A stretch of 64,000 nucleotides of DNA from Chitinophagaceae bacterium (GCA_023957575.1 JAMLGU010000003.1:62001-126000); one strand, 5' to 3'; counted from the first letter of the stretch, positions 16,336-25,061 are shown. The notes: a model not told the origin generated them from the letters alone. A program made the numbers and translations.

Positions 16336-17355
16336 TCACTCCTTGTAAATATAAATTTCTGTTTTACCGTCTTTTGTAATTGCTCCCCTATACATTCCTG
16401 CAGTATTGAACGGCATTGAAATATTTCCTTTTCTGTCAATAGATATCAATCCTCCATCTCCGCCCAAATCGCCCACTTTTTTGATAACTGCATCTCCGGC
16501 CTGCTGCACGGTAGCTCCTTTGTACTCCATCATGGCAGAAAGATCATAAGCCACCACACTGCGTATAAAAAATTCGCCCCATCCTGTACAGCTCACGGCA
16601 GCGGTTTTGTTATTGGCGTACGTGCCTGCACCAATAATGGGCGCATCGCCCACCCTGCCATATCTTTTGTTAGTCATGCCGCCTGTAGAAGTGCCGGCAG
16701 CCAGATTACCATCATTATCCAAAGCAACAGCTCCAACTGTTCCGAATTTAAAGTCAGGATATCCTGTTCCCGACGGATGATAACTGTGATCAAGTTTCAT
16801 TTTTTCCTCTTTTATTGCATTCTGCAGACCTTTCCATCTTTCTTCGGTATAAAAATATTTGGGTTTTACAATGGTCAATCCACTTTGCTTTGCAAAAATT
16901 TCGGCGCCCTTTCCTACCATCATCACATGCTCCGACTTTTCCATCACTGCTCTTGCCGCATCTATAGGGTTTTTAATAACGGTAACACCTGCCACAGCGC
17001 CTGCTTTCAGGGTTTTGCCATCCATTATTGATGCATCCAATTCGTTTTTACCATCATGAGTAAACACGGCGCCCTTGCCGGCATTAAACAATGGATTGTC
17101 TTCCAATACATTTATGGCAGCCTGCACAGCATCCAATCCCGACTTCCCTTGTTTTAGTTTATTGTATCCTGCCATTAAAGCCTGCTCAAGCCCCGAGCGG
17201 TAAGCTTTCTCTTTTTCGGGTGTCATTCCAGATTTCAAAATAGTACCTGCACCACCATGAATCACTAAAACATATTCTCCCTGATGCTGAGGTTCCTGAC
17301 CACGCATGTCTGAAACAATAAGGGAAAGTATAAATGAAAAAATTATAATTCTCAT
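16336..17355 (-). CDS. isoaspartyl peptidase/L-asparaginase, Ntn hydrolase
   Basis: 339 residues with a signal peptide (1-19, ending DMRGQ). Plant-type asparaginase family: VIHGGAG near the N-terminus, the NAGKGAVFTHDGKNELDA segment, and the autocleavage site before T206 in KFGTVGAVALD, where Thr becomes the N-terminal nucleophile of the beta subunit. The enzyme removes isoaspartyl dipeptides and hydrolyses asparagine; the signal peptide places it in the periplasm. GDAPIIGAGTYA and SCTGWGEFFIR segments fit the family. It is divergent from queG, with about 170 bp between starts. A TATATTTA box lies about 25 bp upstream of the start. Confidence 0.94.
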   Translation of the reverse strand: MRIIIFSFILSLIVSDMRGQEPQHQGEYVLVIHGGAGTILKSGMTPEKEKAYRSGLEQALMAGYNKLKQGKSGLDAVQAAINVLEDNPLFNAGKGAVFTHDGKNELDASIMDGKTLKAGAVAGVTVIKNPIDAARAVMEKSEHVMMVGKGAEIFAKQSGLTIVKPKYFYTEERWKGLQNAIKEEKMKLDHSYHPSGTGYPDFKFGTVGAVALDNDGNLAAGTSTGGMTNKRYGRVGDAPIIGAGTYANNKTAAVSCTGWGEFFIRSVVAYDLSAMMEYKGATVQQAGDAVIKKVGDLGGDGGLISIDRKGNISMPFNTAGMYRGAITKDGKTEIYIYKE

Positions 17356-17524
17356 CGCTGAAATTTTAATGGCTAAATATAAAACATTTATTGAAATAAC
17401 CGTTTTTATGTATTTTAATAAACCTTCAATAGATTTTGTGGTTATTTTTATCGTTAGAACTTACTTAATAAGACATTTTGATCCATTTGGATCATCATTA
17501 ATGCAATTTGCAACACTTAATCTT

Positions 17525-18451
17525 ATGGATTTAAGTAAAAATACGCGTTTCGTAAAAAATACAGCCGGCTCATTAGGTTTTGACTATTGTGGAATAGCGA
17601 AGGCAGCGTTTATGGATGAAGACGCACGAAGGTTGGAAAAATGGTTGCAAAATGGCTACCATGGGAAAATGCAATACATGGAAAACCATTTTGACCTGCG
17701 GACAGACCCTACCAAACTGGTACCCGGAGCCAAATCGGTAATTACCCTGATGCAGAATTATTATCCTAAACAATTGCAAACAACCGACGGGCCTCAGATT
17801 TCAAAATACGCTTACGGTAAAGATTATCATGAAATAATCAGGGCAAAATTGAATGAGTTTTTATCCCGTATCAGAGAAAATATTGGTGCGATAGCCGGAA
17901 GAGGCTTTGTAGATTCGGCTCCGGTGCTGGAACGTTCCTGGGCTGCAAGAAGCGGATTGGGCTGGGTGGGTAAAAACGGGAACCTGATTACCCGCCAGAG
18001 CGGTTCATTTAATTTTATTGCTACCTTAATTACTGATCTGGAACTGGAGGCAGACGATCCATTTGCAAAGGATTACTGCGGTAGTTGCACCCGATGCATT
18101 GCCTCATGCCCTACCGGAGCCATTCTGCCGGAAAAAGTGATACAGGCCAACAAATGTATATCCTATTTCACCATCGAACTGAAGGATGAATTGCTACCCG
18201 AAGAAATGAAAGGGAAGTTTGAAAATTGGGCTTTCGGCTGCGATATCTGCCAGGATGTTTGCCCCTGGAATCGCTTCAGCGTGCCTAACCATGTTGAGGC
18301 ATTTGAGCCATTATCTGAAATAATGAACCTATCAACAAAAGAATGGGAAGAAATGAGTGAAGAAATGTTTAGAAAAATATTTAAGTACTCTCCTATCAAG
18401 AGAACCAAATGGAAAGGTATTCAACGAAATCTGAAGTTCTTGAAAGATTAG
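17525..18451 (+). CDS. queG: epoxyqueuosine reductase
   Basis: 308 residues from the ATG at 17525 (MDLSKNTRFV). A longer in-frame reading begins at 17306 but runs into the divergent gene and lacks family similarity. The N-terminal cobalamin-binding domain holds the catalytic Asp in GRGFVDSAPVLERSWAARSG. Two 4Fe-4S cluster motifs follow: CGSCTRCIASCP starting near residue 185 and CDICQDVCPWN near 239. QueG performs the last step of queuosine synthesis, reducing epoxyqueuosine in tRNA anticodons using cobalamin. It lacks the C-terminal HEAT-like repeat of the longest homologues, as is usual for this length class. Monocistronic. Confidence 0.96.
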   Translation: MDLSKNTRFVKNTAGSLGFDYCGIAKAAFMDEDARRLEKWLQNGYHGKMQYMENHFDLRTDPTKLVPGAKSVITLMQNYYPKQLQTTDGPQISKYAYGKDYHEIIRAKLNEFLSRIRENIGAIAGRGFVDSAPVLERSWAARSGLGWVGKNGNLITRQSGSFNFIATLITDLELEADDPFAKDYCGSCTRCIASCPTGAILPEKVIQANKCISYFTIELKDELLPEEMKGKFENWAFGCDICQDVCPWNRFSVPNHVEAFEPLSEIMNLSTKEWEEMSEEMFRKIFKYSPIKRTKWKGIQRNLKFLKD

Positions 18452-18553
18452 ACTAAATTATTTATTATCACTAAATATTGCATAGTCATTATCTTAGTTT
18501 TTTATCATTATTCCACTGCACCTTTGGGTTTGGCAATTTTTTAAAAAATCACC

Positions 18554-18582
18554 AAAAAAATAGCGTCAAATTTCTGACGCTA
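18554..18582 (-). terminator. intrinsic terminator of gnd
   Basis: TAGCGTCA (18561-18568) and TGACGCTA (18575-18582) form a perfect 8-bp stem with a 6-nt loop. On the minus strand it is followed by seven T, 31 bp after the gnd stop codon. It closes the hexuronate cluster. Confidence 0.85.
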
Positions 18583-18613
18583 TTATTGTTAAATCTTATT
18601 CCTGTCAAGCATT

Positions 18614-20068
18614 TTATACTACGTAAGAATTTGATGTGGTATCTCCTCCATGTCCTGTCCAGTTGGTATGAAAAAATTTACCGCGTGGCTGATCAATTCT
18701 CTCGTAAGTGTGAGCGCCAAAGTAGTCGCGCTGCGCCTGCAACAAATTAGCCGGCAATCTTTCGCTCCTGAATCCGTCAAAATAACATAATGCCGAACTC
18801 AAAGCCGGAACCGGAATACCATTAGAAATAGCTGCGGCACACACCCTTCTCCATCCTTCCTGTGCTGCTGATATTTTTTCGGCGAACAAAGGATCAAGCA
18901 ATAGATTTCTTAAGTTTGGATTATTGTCAAAAGCCTTTTTAATATCACCGAGGAATACGGAACGAATAATACAGCCTCCCCGCCACATTAGTGCAATACC
19001 GCCCAGATTCAGATTCCAGTTATGTTCTTTGGCAGCCTCCATCATCAGATCGTAGCCCTGAGCATAGGAAATAATTTTAGCTCCGTAAAGCGCCATTTTC
19101 AAGTCGTCAATCATTTGTTGTTTATCGCCTTCAAATTGTGGCGCAGGACCTCTCAATACTTTTGAAGCAGCTACTCTCAAATCCTTTTGAGCCGATAAAC
19201 ATCTGGAAAATACTGATTCTCCAATAAGCGTCAATGGAATACCACAATCCAAAGCAGAAACCACAGTCCATTTTCCGGTTCCTTTTTGACCTGCGGTATC
19301 CAGAATTTTTTCTACCAACGGCTCGCCATCTTCATCTTTAAAGGCCAGAATATCGCGTGTGATTTCAATAAGATAAGAATCTAATTCCTCCGTATTCCAT
19401 TTTTTAAAAACTTCATGTTGTTCATCAGCGCTCATTCCGAGCAGGTCTTTCATTATATGATAGGCTTCATTGATGATTTGCATATCACCGTATTCAATAC
19501 CATTATGAATCATTTTCACGTAATGACCGGCGCCGTTTTCGCCTACCCAGTCGCAACAAGGTGAACCATCTTCTACCTTAGCAGCAACCGCCTGAAAAAT
19601 ATCTTTCACATGAGGCCATGCTTCAGGTGATCCGCCGGGCATCATAGACGGGCCTTTCAGCGCTCCTTCTTCACCGCCGGAAACACCGGTGCCAATATAA
19701 AGCAATCCTTTGCTTTCTACATATTTTGTTCGGCGAATGGTGTCAGTGTATAAACTATTACCACCGTCAATAATAATATCGCCCGGTTCCAAATGCGGAA
19801 TCAGCAATTCTATAAAATCATCAACCGGCTGACCGGCTTTTACCAACATCATTGCCTTGCGTGGGCGTTCTAATTTGCTCACAAAATCTTCGATGGTATG
19901 GGCCGGAATAAAATTTTTTCCAGCGCCGCGTCCATTCACAAAGTGATCTACTTTCTCAACTGTACGATTATAAACAGCTACTGTGTAGCCTTTACTTTCC
20001 ATATTCAGAACTAAGTTTTCGCCCATCACGGCCAAACCAATGAGTCCGATATCTGCTAAATTTTTCAT
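18614..20068 (-). CDS. gnd: 6-phosphogluconate dehydrogenase (decarboxylating)
   Basis: 484 residues. N-terminal NADP-binding Rossmann domain (IGLIGLAVMGENL with the GxAxMG motif, then VYNRT at the end of strand 2, where the Arg suggests NADP preference). The SGGEEGALKGPSMMPGG catalytic loop and KMIHNGIEYGDMQ follow, with the catalytic Lys. The all-helical C-terminal domain ends in the flexible tail GHGGDTTSNSYVV that covers the neighbour's active site in the dimer. Converts 6-phosphogluconate to ribulose 5-phosphate, CO2 and NADPH. It is the last gene of the same-strand run uxaE-SDR-pfkB-larA-gnd and is closed by a terminator, which suggests it takes the end product of that cluster; no zwf or pgl gene is adjacent. 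The 170-bp gap to larA shows no other gene. Confidence 0.97.
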   Translation of the reverse strand: MKNLADIGLIGLAVMGENLVLNMESKGYTVAVYNRTVEKVDHFVNGRGAGKNFIPAHTIEDFVSKLERPRKAMMLVKAGQPVDDFIELLIPHLEPGDIIIDGGNSLYTDTIRRTKYVESKGLLYIGTGVSGGEEGALKGPSMMPGGSPEAWPHVKDIFQAVAAKVEDGSPCCDWVGENGAGHYVKMIHNGIEYGDMQIINEAYHIMKDLLGMSADEQHEVFKKWNTEELDSYLIEITRDILAFKDEDGEPLVEKILDTAGQKGTGKWTVVSALDCGIPLTLIGESVFSRCLSAQKDLRVAASKVLRGPAPQFEGDKQQMIDDLKMALYGAKIISYAQGYDLMMEAAKEHNWNLNLGGIALMWRGGCIIRSVFLGDIKKAFDNNPNLRNLLLDPLFAEKISAAQEGWRRVCAAAISNGIPVPALSSALCYFDGFRSERLPANLLQAQRDYFGAHTYERIDQPRGKFFHTNWTGHGGDTTSNSYVV

Positions 20069-20238
20069 GTGTGTAATTTTATAATTATTTTATGGGGTCT
20101 ATTAAAATTATTTATTGTTAAAGACTGCAACAAATTAATATACTTCATCTATCACGAAAAGAATACAAGATAAGAGTATAACGGTATCCGACCAGTATAT
20201 AAATTTTTATTTAAAAACATTTTAAAAGTTTTAAATCA

Positions 20239-21525
20239 TTAATATTCGAACCTGTCCCTAAAAGCCCACAAACCCAATGCCGGATTGGATACATAAAATA
20301 TTTCCTCACCATCATCCATTTGATTAAATCCCTCTTTCATTTTGGCGGGATCATATTTTTCCGTCACCTCATCAATATCTGCATATTTAAAACCTACACT
20401 TTCAATTTCTTCTTTTGTAAGGTTTTCCTTGCCTTTACCCGGACAATAAGTGATCGAAAATCTGCCTTCGGAGGAGCCATGAATCAAGTGGGCGGCAGCG
20501 CCTAAGTTCTTCCTTAGTTCTTCATTTTCTTCTACAGCTTTGAGGGTAGCAGGTGTGCCAAAATAGCCGTATTTTCTTATCAAACGGTCTATTTCCTTAT
20601 CTTCTCCAAACTCAATCAACGCAGGAGCCAGCACAATCAGTTCTCCACCATCAGCAATAGCCATCCGGGTACGGTACACCGATTTATTTCCCAACCAGGT
20701 GCTTTTAAATTCAGAAGGATCAAGCCAAACAATTACTTTTTGCAGCGGTTTGGATACCATTTCAAAATTTACTTCCAGTGATAATTTAGCTGCTTTGTCA
20801 AACACTTCAAAATCATCGCCAATATACAGGCCGTAGGTTTGTAAATTTCCCTCTTTATTCAGTCCTACCACGGTAAGAACATATATAACCGGCATATCTT
20901 TTGCAAAATGTTCAGTGCCGTAGTTGAAAACCCTTCTCACCGGAGTATCTGCCCTGCCCATCATTTTTTCCATGCCGTAGGCAGCGCCAATAAAATGGCT
21001 TTTGTTGATTCCTTCGGAACCACCCGTACCTACAAAAATATTTTTATTGTAATTGGCCATTCCCACCACCTCGTGTGGCACTACCTGCCCGATGGAAAGA
21101 ATCAGGTCAAAACCACCTTCAACCAATAATTTATTGACCTGTACCGGCCAGGGGTAATCTACCGCACCTTCTGAAGCTTCTTTTACAAATTCGGCAGGCA
21201 CGGTTCCGAGTGTTACCACATCATTGCGCCAGTCGTGGTCTCGAAAGAGATGACGCGGAGTTTTACCAAACATGTGTGCAATCTGAGAATCAGTCATGGG
21301 AGAATGTGTACCCAATGCAGGCAAAATATCAGTCAGTTTCTCGCCATAGTACTCCCAGGCAAATTCCGTCAGCTCCCCTGCCCTGCTTGGAAAACGGGTA
21401 AAATCCGGCGGTACAGCCAGCACTTTGTTTTTAGCGCCGATTTTTCCCAACGCTTCAAACAACCCGTTTTTCAGGTCTTCGGCTGAAAAACTATCCTGTG
21501 CGGAACCTTTTTCGTAATAAACCAT
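20239..21525 (-). CDS. LarA-family nickel-pincer racemase/epimerase, candidate gluconate/mannonate C2-epimerase
   Basis: 428 residues of the nickel-dependent lactate racemase superfamily. Aligned by spacing to Lactiplantibacillus LarA, D41 and R44 (PDFTR), H74 (GTH), H151 (VPHEVV), K161 (NYNKN) and H178 (KSHF) occupy the positions of the Asp-Arg pair, the two catalytic His, the Lys that carries the nickel-pincer nucleotide and a nickel ligand. The enzyme is thus likely active with that cofactor. Context argues against lactate: it follows uxaE, a fructuronate-reductase-like SDR and a PfkB kinase and precedes gnd. The superfamily includes D-gluconate 2-epimerases (known from published work), which would join mannonate to gluconate here. 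No larB/larC/larE cofactor genes are in the window. Substrate is inferred. Confidence 0.85.
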   Translation of the reverse strand: MVYYEKGSAQDSFSAEDLKNGLFEALGKIGAKNKVLAVPPDFTRFPSRAGELTEFAWEYYGEKLTDILPALGTHSPMTDSQIAHMFGKTPRHLFRDHDWRNDVVTLGTVPAEFVKEASEGAVDYPWPVQVNKLLVEGGFDLILSIGQVVPHEVVGMANYNKNIFVGTGGSEGINKSHFIGAAYGMEKMMGRADTPVRRVFNYGTEHFAKDMPVIYVLTVVGLNKEGNLQTYGLYIGDDFEVFDKAAKLSLEVNFEMVSKPLQKVIVWLDPSEFKSTWLGNKSVYRTRMAIADGGELIVLAPALIEFGEDKEIDRLIRKYGYFGTPATLKAVEENEELRKNLGAAAHLIHGSSEGRFSITYCPGKGKENLTKEEIESVGFKYADIDEVTEKYDPAKMKEGFNQMDDGEEIFYVSNPALGLWAFRDRFEY

Positions 21526-21554
21526 TTTTTATTTACTGTTTTTATTGGCGATTA

Positions 21555-21735
21555 ATGATTGAAAATTACAGATTACAAATTGTAAATTACAGATTACTGA
21601 TTGCAGATTAAAGATTAAAAATTAAAAATTTTACTTAACTTACACGTTACTTTCATCTCAAATCTCAAATCTCAAATCTCAAATCTCAAATCTCAAATCT
21701 CAAATCTCAATTCTCAAATCTCAAATCTCAAATCT
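21555..21735. repeat. tandem AATCTCA 7-mer array with ATTACAGATTAC-type words
   Basis: Positions 21655-21735 hold about ten head-to-tail copies of AATCTCA: seven are perfect and contiguous at 21661-21709, then one ATTCTCA variant and two more perfect copies. Before it (21560-21640) are imperfect ATTACAGATTAC/AGATTAAAAATT words. The array ends at the pfkB stop codon and fills the 212-bp gap ahead of larA. The same unit, reversed (TGAGATT), recurs at 30405-30426. No spacers or hairpins, so not CRISPR. It may affect larA translation or arise by slippage. Confidence 0.9.
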
Positions 21736-21737
21736 AT

Positions 21738-22817
21738 TTATCTTCTTACCCTTGCATTTCCTTCCCAGATACTCCAGATCATTTCTTCATCAGCAGGTTG
21801 ACCATAATCGGTGTAGAAAGTGGTTGCCAATACGCCGCTTGCCCATCCAAACTGAATCCATTTTTCCGGTTCCCAGCCTTTCAAGATGGCATATAAAGTA
21901 CCGCCTACAAAACCATCGCCGCCACCGATACGGTCAAGTACATTTATTTTGCGTGGTTCCACCACATGCCAATTACCATTTTCAAGCAAAATAGCACCCC
22001 AAAGGTGTTCGTTTGAACTTACTACTTCACGAAGTGTAGTAGCAAAAACCGAAACATTGGGATAAGTATCTCTGATGCCTTCCATCATTTCTTTGAAGGA
22101 ATCAATTTTACCCTGAATACCTTTTCCGCCTGCTTCAGGGCCTTTGGCACCAAGGCAAAGCTGAAAATCTTCTTCATTACCAATAAGGATATCCGACACT
22201 GAAGCAATTTCTTTAAAAGCTGCCGAGAGTTCTTCCTCACGACCTTTCCAGAAAGTGGCGCGATGGTTGAGGTCGAAAGAAATACGGGTGCCATATTTTT
22301 TGGCAGCACGAGCCAGTTCTAAACAAAAATTACCGGTATCGGGCGATAATGCCGCAATCAAGCCTGAAAGATGCACAAGTTGCACTCCTTCTTTACCAAA
22401 AATCCGGTCAAGGTCAAAGTCTTTTACATTTAAAGTGCGCCCTACTTCTCCTGCACGGTCGTTTTGAACTCTTGGACCACGCGAACCAAAACCACTATCA
22501 GCAATATTAAACTGGTGGCGATACCCCCAAGGGCCTCCCTGTGGTACCTCCGGCCCTTCAAAATCCATATTGCGGCTGCGCAAATTGCTCTTTATAAATT
22601 GCGCAATTGGGCTGCCCTTTACAAAAGTAGTCAGTATTTTCACGGGCAAACCCAGATAAGAGGAAACACTTGCTACATTCGTTTCAGCACTTGACACGTG
22701 CATTTCAAACAAATGCGAAGTATGTACCGGCTGATAATTTACCGGCGTAATGCGCACCCCGATACTTGTAGGAACCAACATTGCATATTTGCAATCTTTT
22801 TTTAATTCGATACTCAT
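21738..22817 (-). CDS. PfkB family sugar kinase (2-keto-3-deoxygluconate or gluconate kinase type)
   Basis: 359 residues of the ribokinase/PfkB fold. Substrate-side motifs FDLNHRATFW (181-190) and ATP-side GNEEDF are the pattern seen in 2-keto-3-deoxygluconate kinases. The catalytic base is D301 in RIGGGDGFVGG, a variant of the family's DTxGAGD motif. Two readings are possible. As KdgK it would phosphorylate KDG, but the window has no mannonate dehydratase to make KDG and no KDPG aldolase to use the product. As a gluconate kinase it would supply 6-phosphogluconate to the adjacent gnd. Sequence resemblance favours KdgK; gene context favours the second. It lies between the SDR gene and larA on the same strand. 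Confidence 0.85.
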   Translation of the reverse strand: MSIELKKDCKYAMLVPTSIGVRITPVNYQPVHTSHLFEMHVSSAETNVASVSSYLGLPVKILTTFVKGSPIAQFIKSNLRSRNMDFEGPEVPQGGPWGYRHQFNIADSGFGSRGPRVQNDRAGEVGRTLNVKDFDLDRIFGKEGVQLVHLSGLIAALSPDTGNFCLELARAAKKYGTRISFDLNHRATFWKGREEELSAAFKEIASVSDILIGNEEDFQLCLGAKGPEAGGKGIQGKIDSFKEMMEGIRDTYPNVSVFATTLREVVSSNEHLWGAILLENGNWHVVEPRKINVLDRIGGGDGFVGGTLYAILKGWEPEKWIQFGWASGVLATTFYTDYGQPADEEMIWSIWEGNARVRR

Positions 22818-22848
22818 AATAATTTATTTACAGAAAACAGAAATTTTA

Positions 22849-23661
22849 TTAAATACAGAAAACATCAAAACCGCCATCCACAACCGTTAAAGTGCCGGTT
22901 ACAAATTTGGAAGCATCACTTACCAACCAATGCAATGTGCCTAACAGTTCTTCTGGCTCGCCAAAACGGCCAAAAGGGGTATGAGAAATAATGGCATTTC
23001 CTCTGGCGGTAAAAGTACCATCCGGATTGCTGAGTAAGGCTCTGTTTTGCTCGGTGATGAAAAAGCCGGGAGTAATGGCATTCACCCTGAAACCTTCACC
23101 ATACTTGGTAGCAAGTTCAATAGCCAGATACTTGGTAAAATTGGTAACGGCGGCTTTTGCAGCGCCATAACCCACCACACGTGTAAGCGGCCTCAGCGCC
23201 GACTCAGATGAAATGTTTACGATGTTACCATATTTTTGTTGGGTCATCACTTTGGTAAAGGCAATGGTAGGCAGTACTGTTCCAAAAAGATTAAGATCAA
23301 CTACCGTTTTAAAAGCATTGATATCGAGGTCGAAAATGGTTTTATCCGGCCCGATGGTAGCTCCGGGCATATTGCCACCTGCCCCGTTGATCAGCACATC
23401 TACCCTGCCATATTTTTCTAATACTTCTGCTGCATTTTTATCCAAAGCATCCATGTCATTCACATCCGTCTGCAAAAACATGGCTTCGCCGCCTTTTTCC
23501 TTAATATTATTTACAATAGCATCTCCTTTATCTTTGTTGCGTCCCAGCACCACCATTTTGGCGCCTTGCTCGGCGAGGTATTCAGTCATTGAAGTTCCCA
23601 GTACGCCGGTGCCGCCGGTGATGACCATTACACGGTCTTTTATATCGAACAGATTTCTCAT
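22849..23661 (-). CDS. SDR oxidoreductase, probable fructuronate reductase (mannonate oxidoreductase)
   Basis: 270 residues of a classical short-chain dehydrogenase: cofactor motif TGGTGVLG (15-22), NGAG (92-95), catalytic Ser at 151/152 (NISSES), Y165-x-x-x-K169 (YGAAK) and a PGFFITEQNRALL specificity loop. R41 after the second strand suggests NADP or dual use. SDR proteins of this type are found beside hexuronate genes and reduce D-fructuronate to D-mannonate, replacing the unrelated UxuB. The position between a tagaturonate-epimerase gene and a sugar-acid kinase fits that. Gaps to neighbours are 31 and 19 bp, so one operon is likely. The reaction is inferred from family and context. Confidence 0.85.
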   Translation of the reverse strand: MRNLFDIKDRVMVITGGTGVLGTSMTEYLAEQGAKMVVLGRNKDKGDAIVNNIKEKGGEAMFLQTDVNDMDALDKNAAEVLEKYGRVDVLINGAGGNMPGATIGPDKTIFDLDINAFKTVVDLNLFGTVLPTIAFTKVMTQQKYGNIVNISSESALRPLTRVVGYGAAKAAVTNFTKYLAIELATKYGEGFRVNAITPGFFITEQNRALLSNPDGTFTARGNAIISHTPFGRFGEPEELLGTLHWLVSDASKFVTGTLTVVDGGFDVFCI

Positions 23662-23680
23662 AATTTCTTAATTATTAGGA

Positions 23681-24928
23681 TTACAAGTTAAACAATCTTT
23701 TTAAATGTCTTTCATAAATATTTTCCTCCACACAATTGCCTACAATCTCTGCATTCTTTTCTAATTGTGCATAATATTCATTTCCTAATTCGGCAGCTAC
23801 GGCATACGCCACATGAATGAGCTGACGGAAATTGGAATTATAATCGGGATGACCCGGAATATGACGCAATGTATTGGCGTACTTGTCGCCACTCCAGCCA
23901 TTTACTTCTTCTACCGTTGGTAACTGAGTAGGGTCAATGTCTATCACATCGGCATAAGGAGCACAAAGCGCCTCGCGCCTGTTGTAAGAATTGGCATAAA
24001 TCTTTTTGGCCACTTCAAGCGCATCACCACCGGCAAGCGCCAGGCCGATTACTTCTTCGAGCCAGGTGGTACCGGCTGTTTTGATGTGCATGCCTTTATC
24101 ATGTTTTTTCAAAATATCGTACATGATGGGATAAATGGAGAATTTGTCGCTTCCCGAGTGAACACTCAGTTTCAACTCGGCAGGAAGACCAAATTCCTTT
24201 ACAGCATAATCAATTACCAGCACATCTTCTTCAAACTCTTTTGCAAATTGTTGCAAATCACCGCGATAATCAACGCCTTTATTGAACCTGCCGGTAAATT
24301 TGGGTGCAATGGTTTGTGCCGGTACGCCTTTGTCGGCCAGCATCTTGAGAATGAATAGCAGGTAAACCGGTGTTTGCGGACTTTCTACCTCATCCATTGA
24401 AACCTCGGTTACAAAATTGCCCGCTCCTTTATTTTCTACCAGATATTTGTAAATTTCAGATGCCTGATTGGCTGCCGCCAGAAATTTGGAAGCAATTTCG
24501 GCAATCAGTTCATTGGTTACCTGCAGTGGCTCTGCAATACCGGGAACCTGTAGTTCTCCCACATATTTCTGACAAGAATCAACGAATGTATTTATTTCTT
24601 CTTCGGCGGCCGGCTTTCCTATGAATGCAGCTACATCCAGCGTAAAAAAATCGGAGTGAGCCACAAAAGGAGCTACTGTGGAAAGATTAATATGATCGGC
24701 ATCAACAAAATATTTTCCCTCAAAACCTAATTTTTGCACTGCCCCGTCAGCTTCAGTTCTTACACTCGCCGGCTCGGTGTGTACATAATGGTGTTCGCGA
24801 TTCGACTTGTTCCAAACCGGACTGATATCCAATCCTTTTTCATTTGCTTTCATAATGGCTCTTAACTGAGCTACTCCCTGGTGAGCAAAACGGTCGCCCA
24901 AACCAAAGCTGAATTTACTTAGTTGCAT
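23681..24928 (-). CDS. uxaE: tagaturonate epimerase family protein (UxaE-like)
   Basis: 415 residues starting MQLSKFSFGLGDRFAHQG, the characteristic opening of the UxaE family, which interconverts D-tagaturonate and D-fructuronate (known from Thermotoga). The fold is a TIM-barrel-like metal enzyme; likely metal-site residues lie in segments such as SVHSGSDKFSIYP and the HIPGHPDYN stretch near the C-terminus. No signal peptide, so cytoplasmic. It is the first gene of the run uxaE-SDR-pfkB-larA-gnd and is preceded by a 305-bp spacer with a LacI-type operator, so it probably heads a regulated transcript. Family call from memory of the N-terminal signature; other barrel epimerases are less likely. 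Confidence 0.82.
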   Translation of the reverse strand: MQLSKFSFGLGDRFAHQGVAQLRAIMKANEKGLDISPVWNKSNREHHYVHTEPASVRTEADGAVQKLGFEGKYFVDADHINLSTVAPFVAHSDFFTLDVAAFIGKPAAEEEINTFVDSCQKYVGELQVPGIAEPLQVTNELIAEIASKFLAAANQASEIYKYLVENKGAGNFVTEVSMDEVESPQTPVYLLFILKMLADKGVPAQTIAPKFTGRFNKGVDYRGDLQQFAKEFEEDVLVIDYAVKEFGLPAELKLSVHSGSDKFSIYPIMYDILKKHDKGMHIKTAGTTWLEEVIGLALAGGDALEVAKKIYANSYNRREALCAPYADVIDIDPTQLPTVEEVNGWSGDKYANTLRHIPGHPDYNSNFRQLIHVAYAVAAELGNEYYAQLEKNAEIVGNCVEENIYERHLKRLFNL

Positions 24929-25043
24929 AATTTATTAGATTTTTTAAAAGAAAATAGAAAGTTTAATTTATTCATTTGCATATATGGCTTCTTAAATTGG
25001 CAGCATAAAATTACGCTAATAAATACATCCTGCTAAAACTTTC

Positions 25044-25061
25044 TACGTAAACGTTTGCGCA
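25044..25061. promoter_or_regulatory. LacI-family operator ahead of the hexuronate cluster
   Basis: TACGTAAACGTTTGCGCA is an 18-bp near-palindrome (14 of 18 positions symmetric) around the AACGTT core typical of LacI/GalR-family operators with a central CG. It lies about 115 bp upstream of the uxaE start. No LacI gene is in the window, so the regulator must be elsewhere. Nothing else is recognisable in the spacer 24929-25233. Confidence 0.6.

Noticed and set aside
17306..17524. Upstream extension of queG
   Set aside because: The extra 73 residues overlap the divergent asparaginase gene and do not resemble QueG; MDLSKN at 17525 fits the family.
20239..21525. True lactate racemase
   Set aside because: No lactate permease, lactate dehydrogenase or lar cofactor genes nearby; neighbours are sugar-acid enzymes.
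21655..21735. CRISPR array
   Set aside because: The 7-bp units are contiguous without spacers and no cas gene is in the window.
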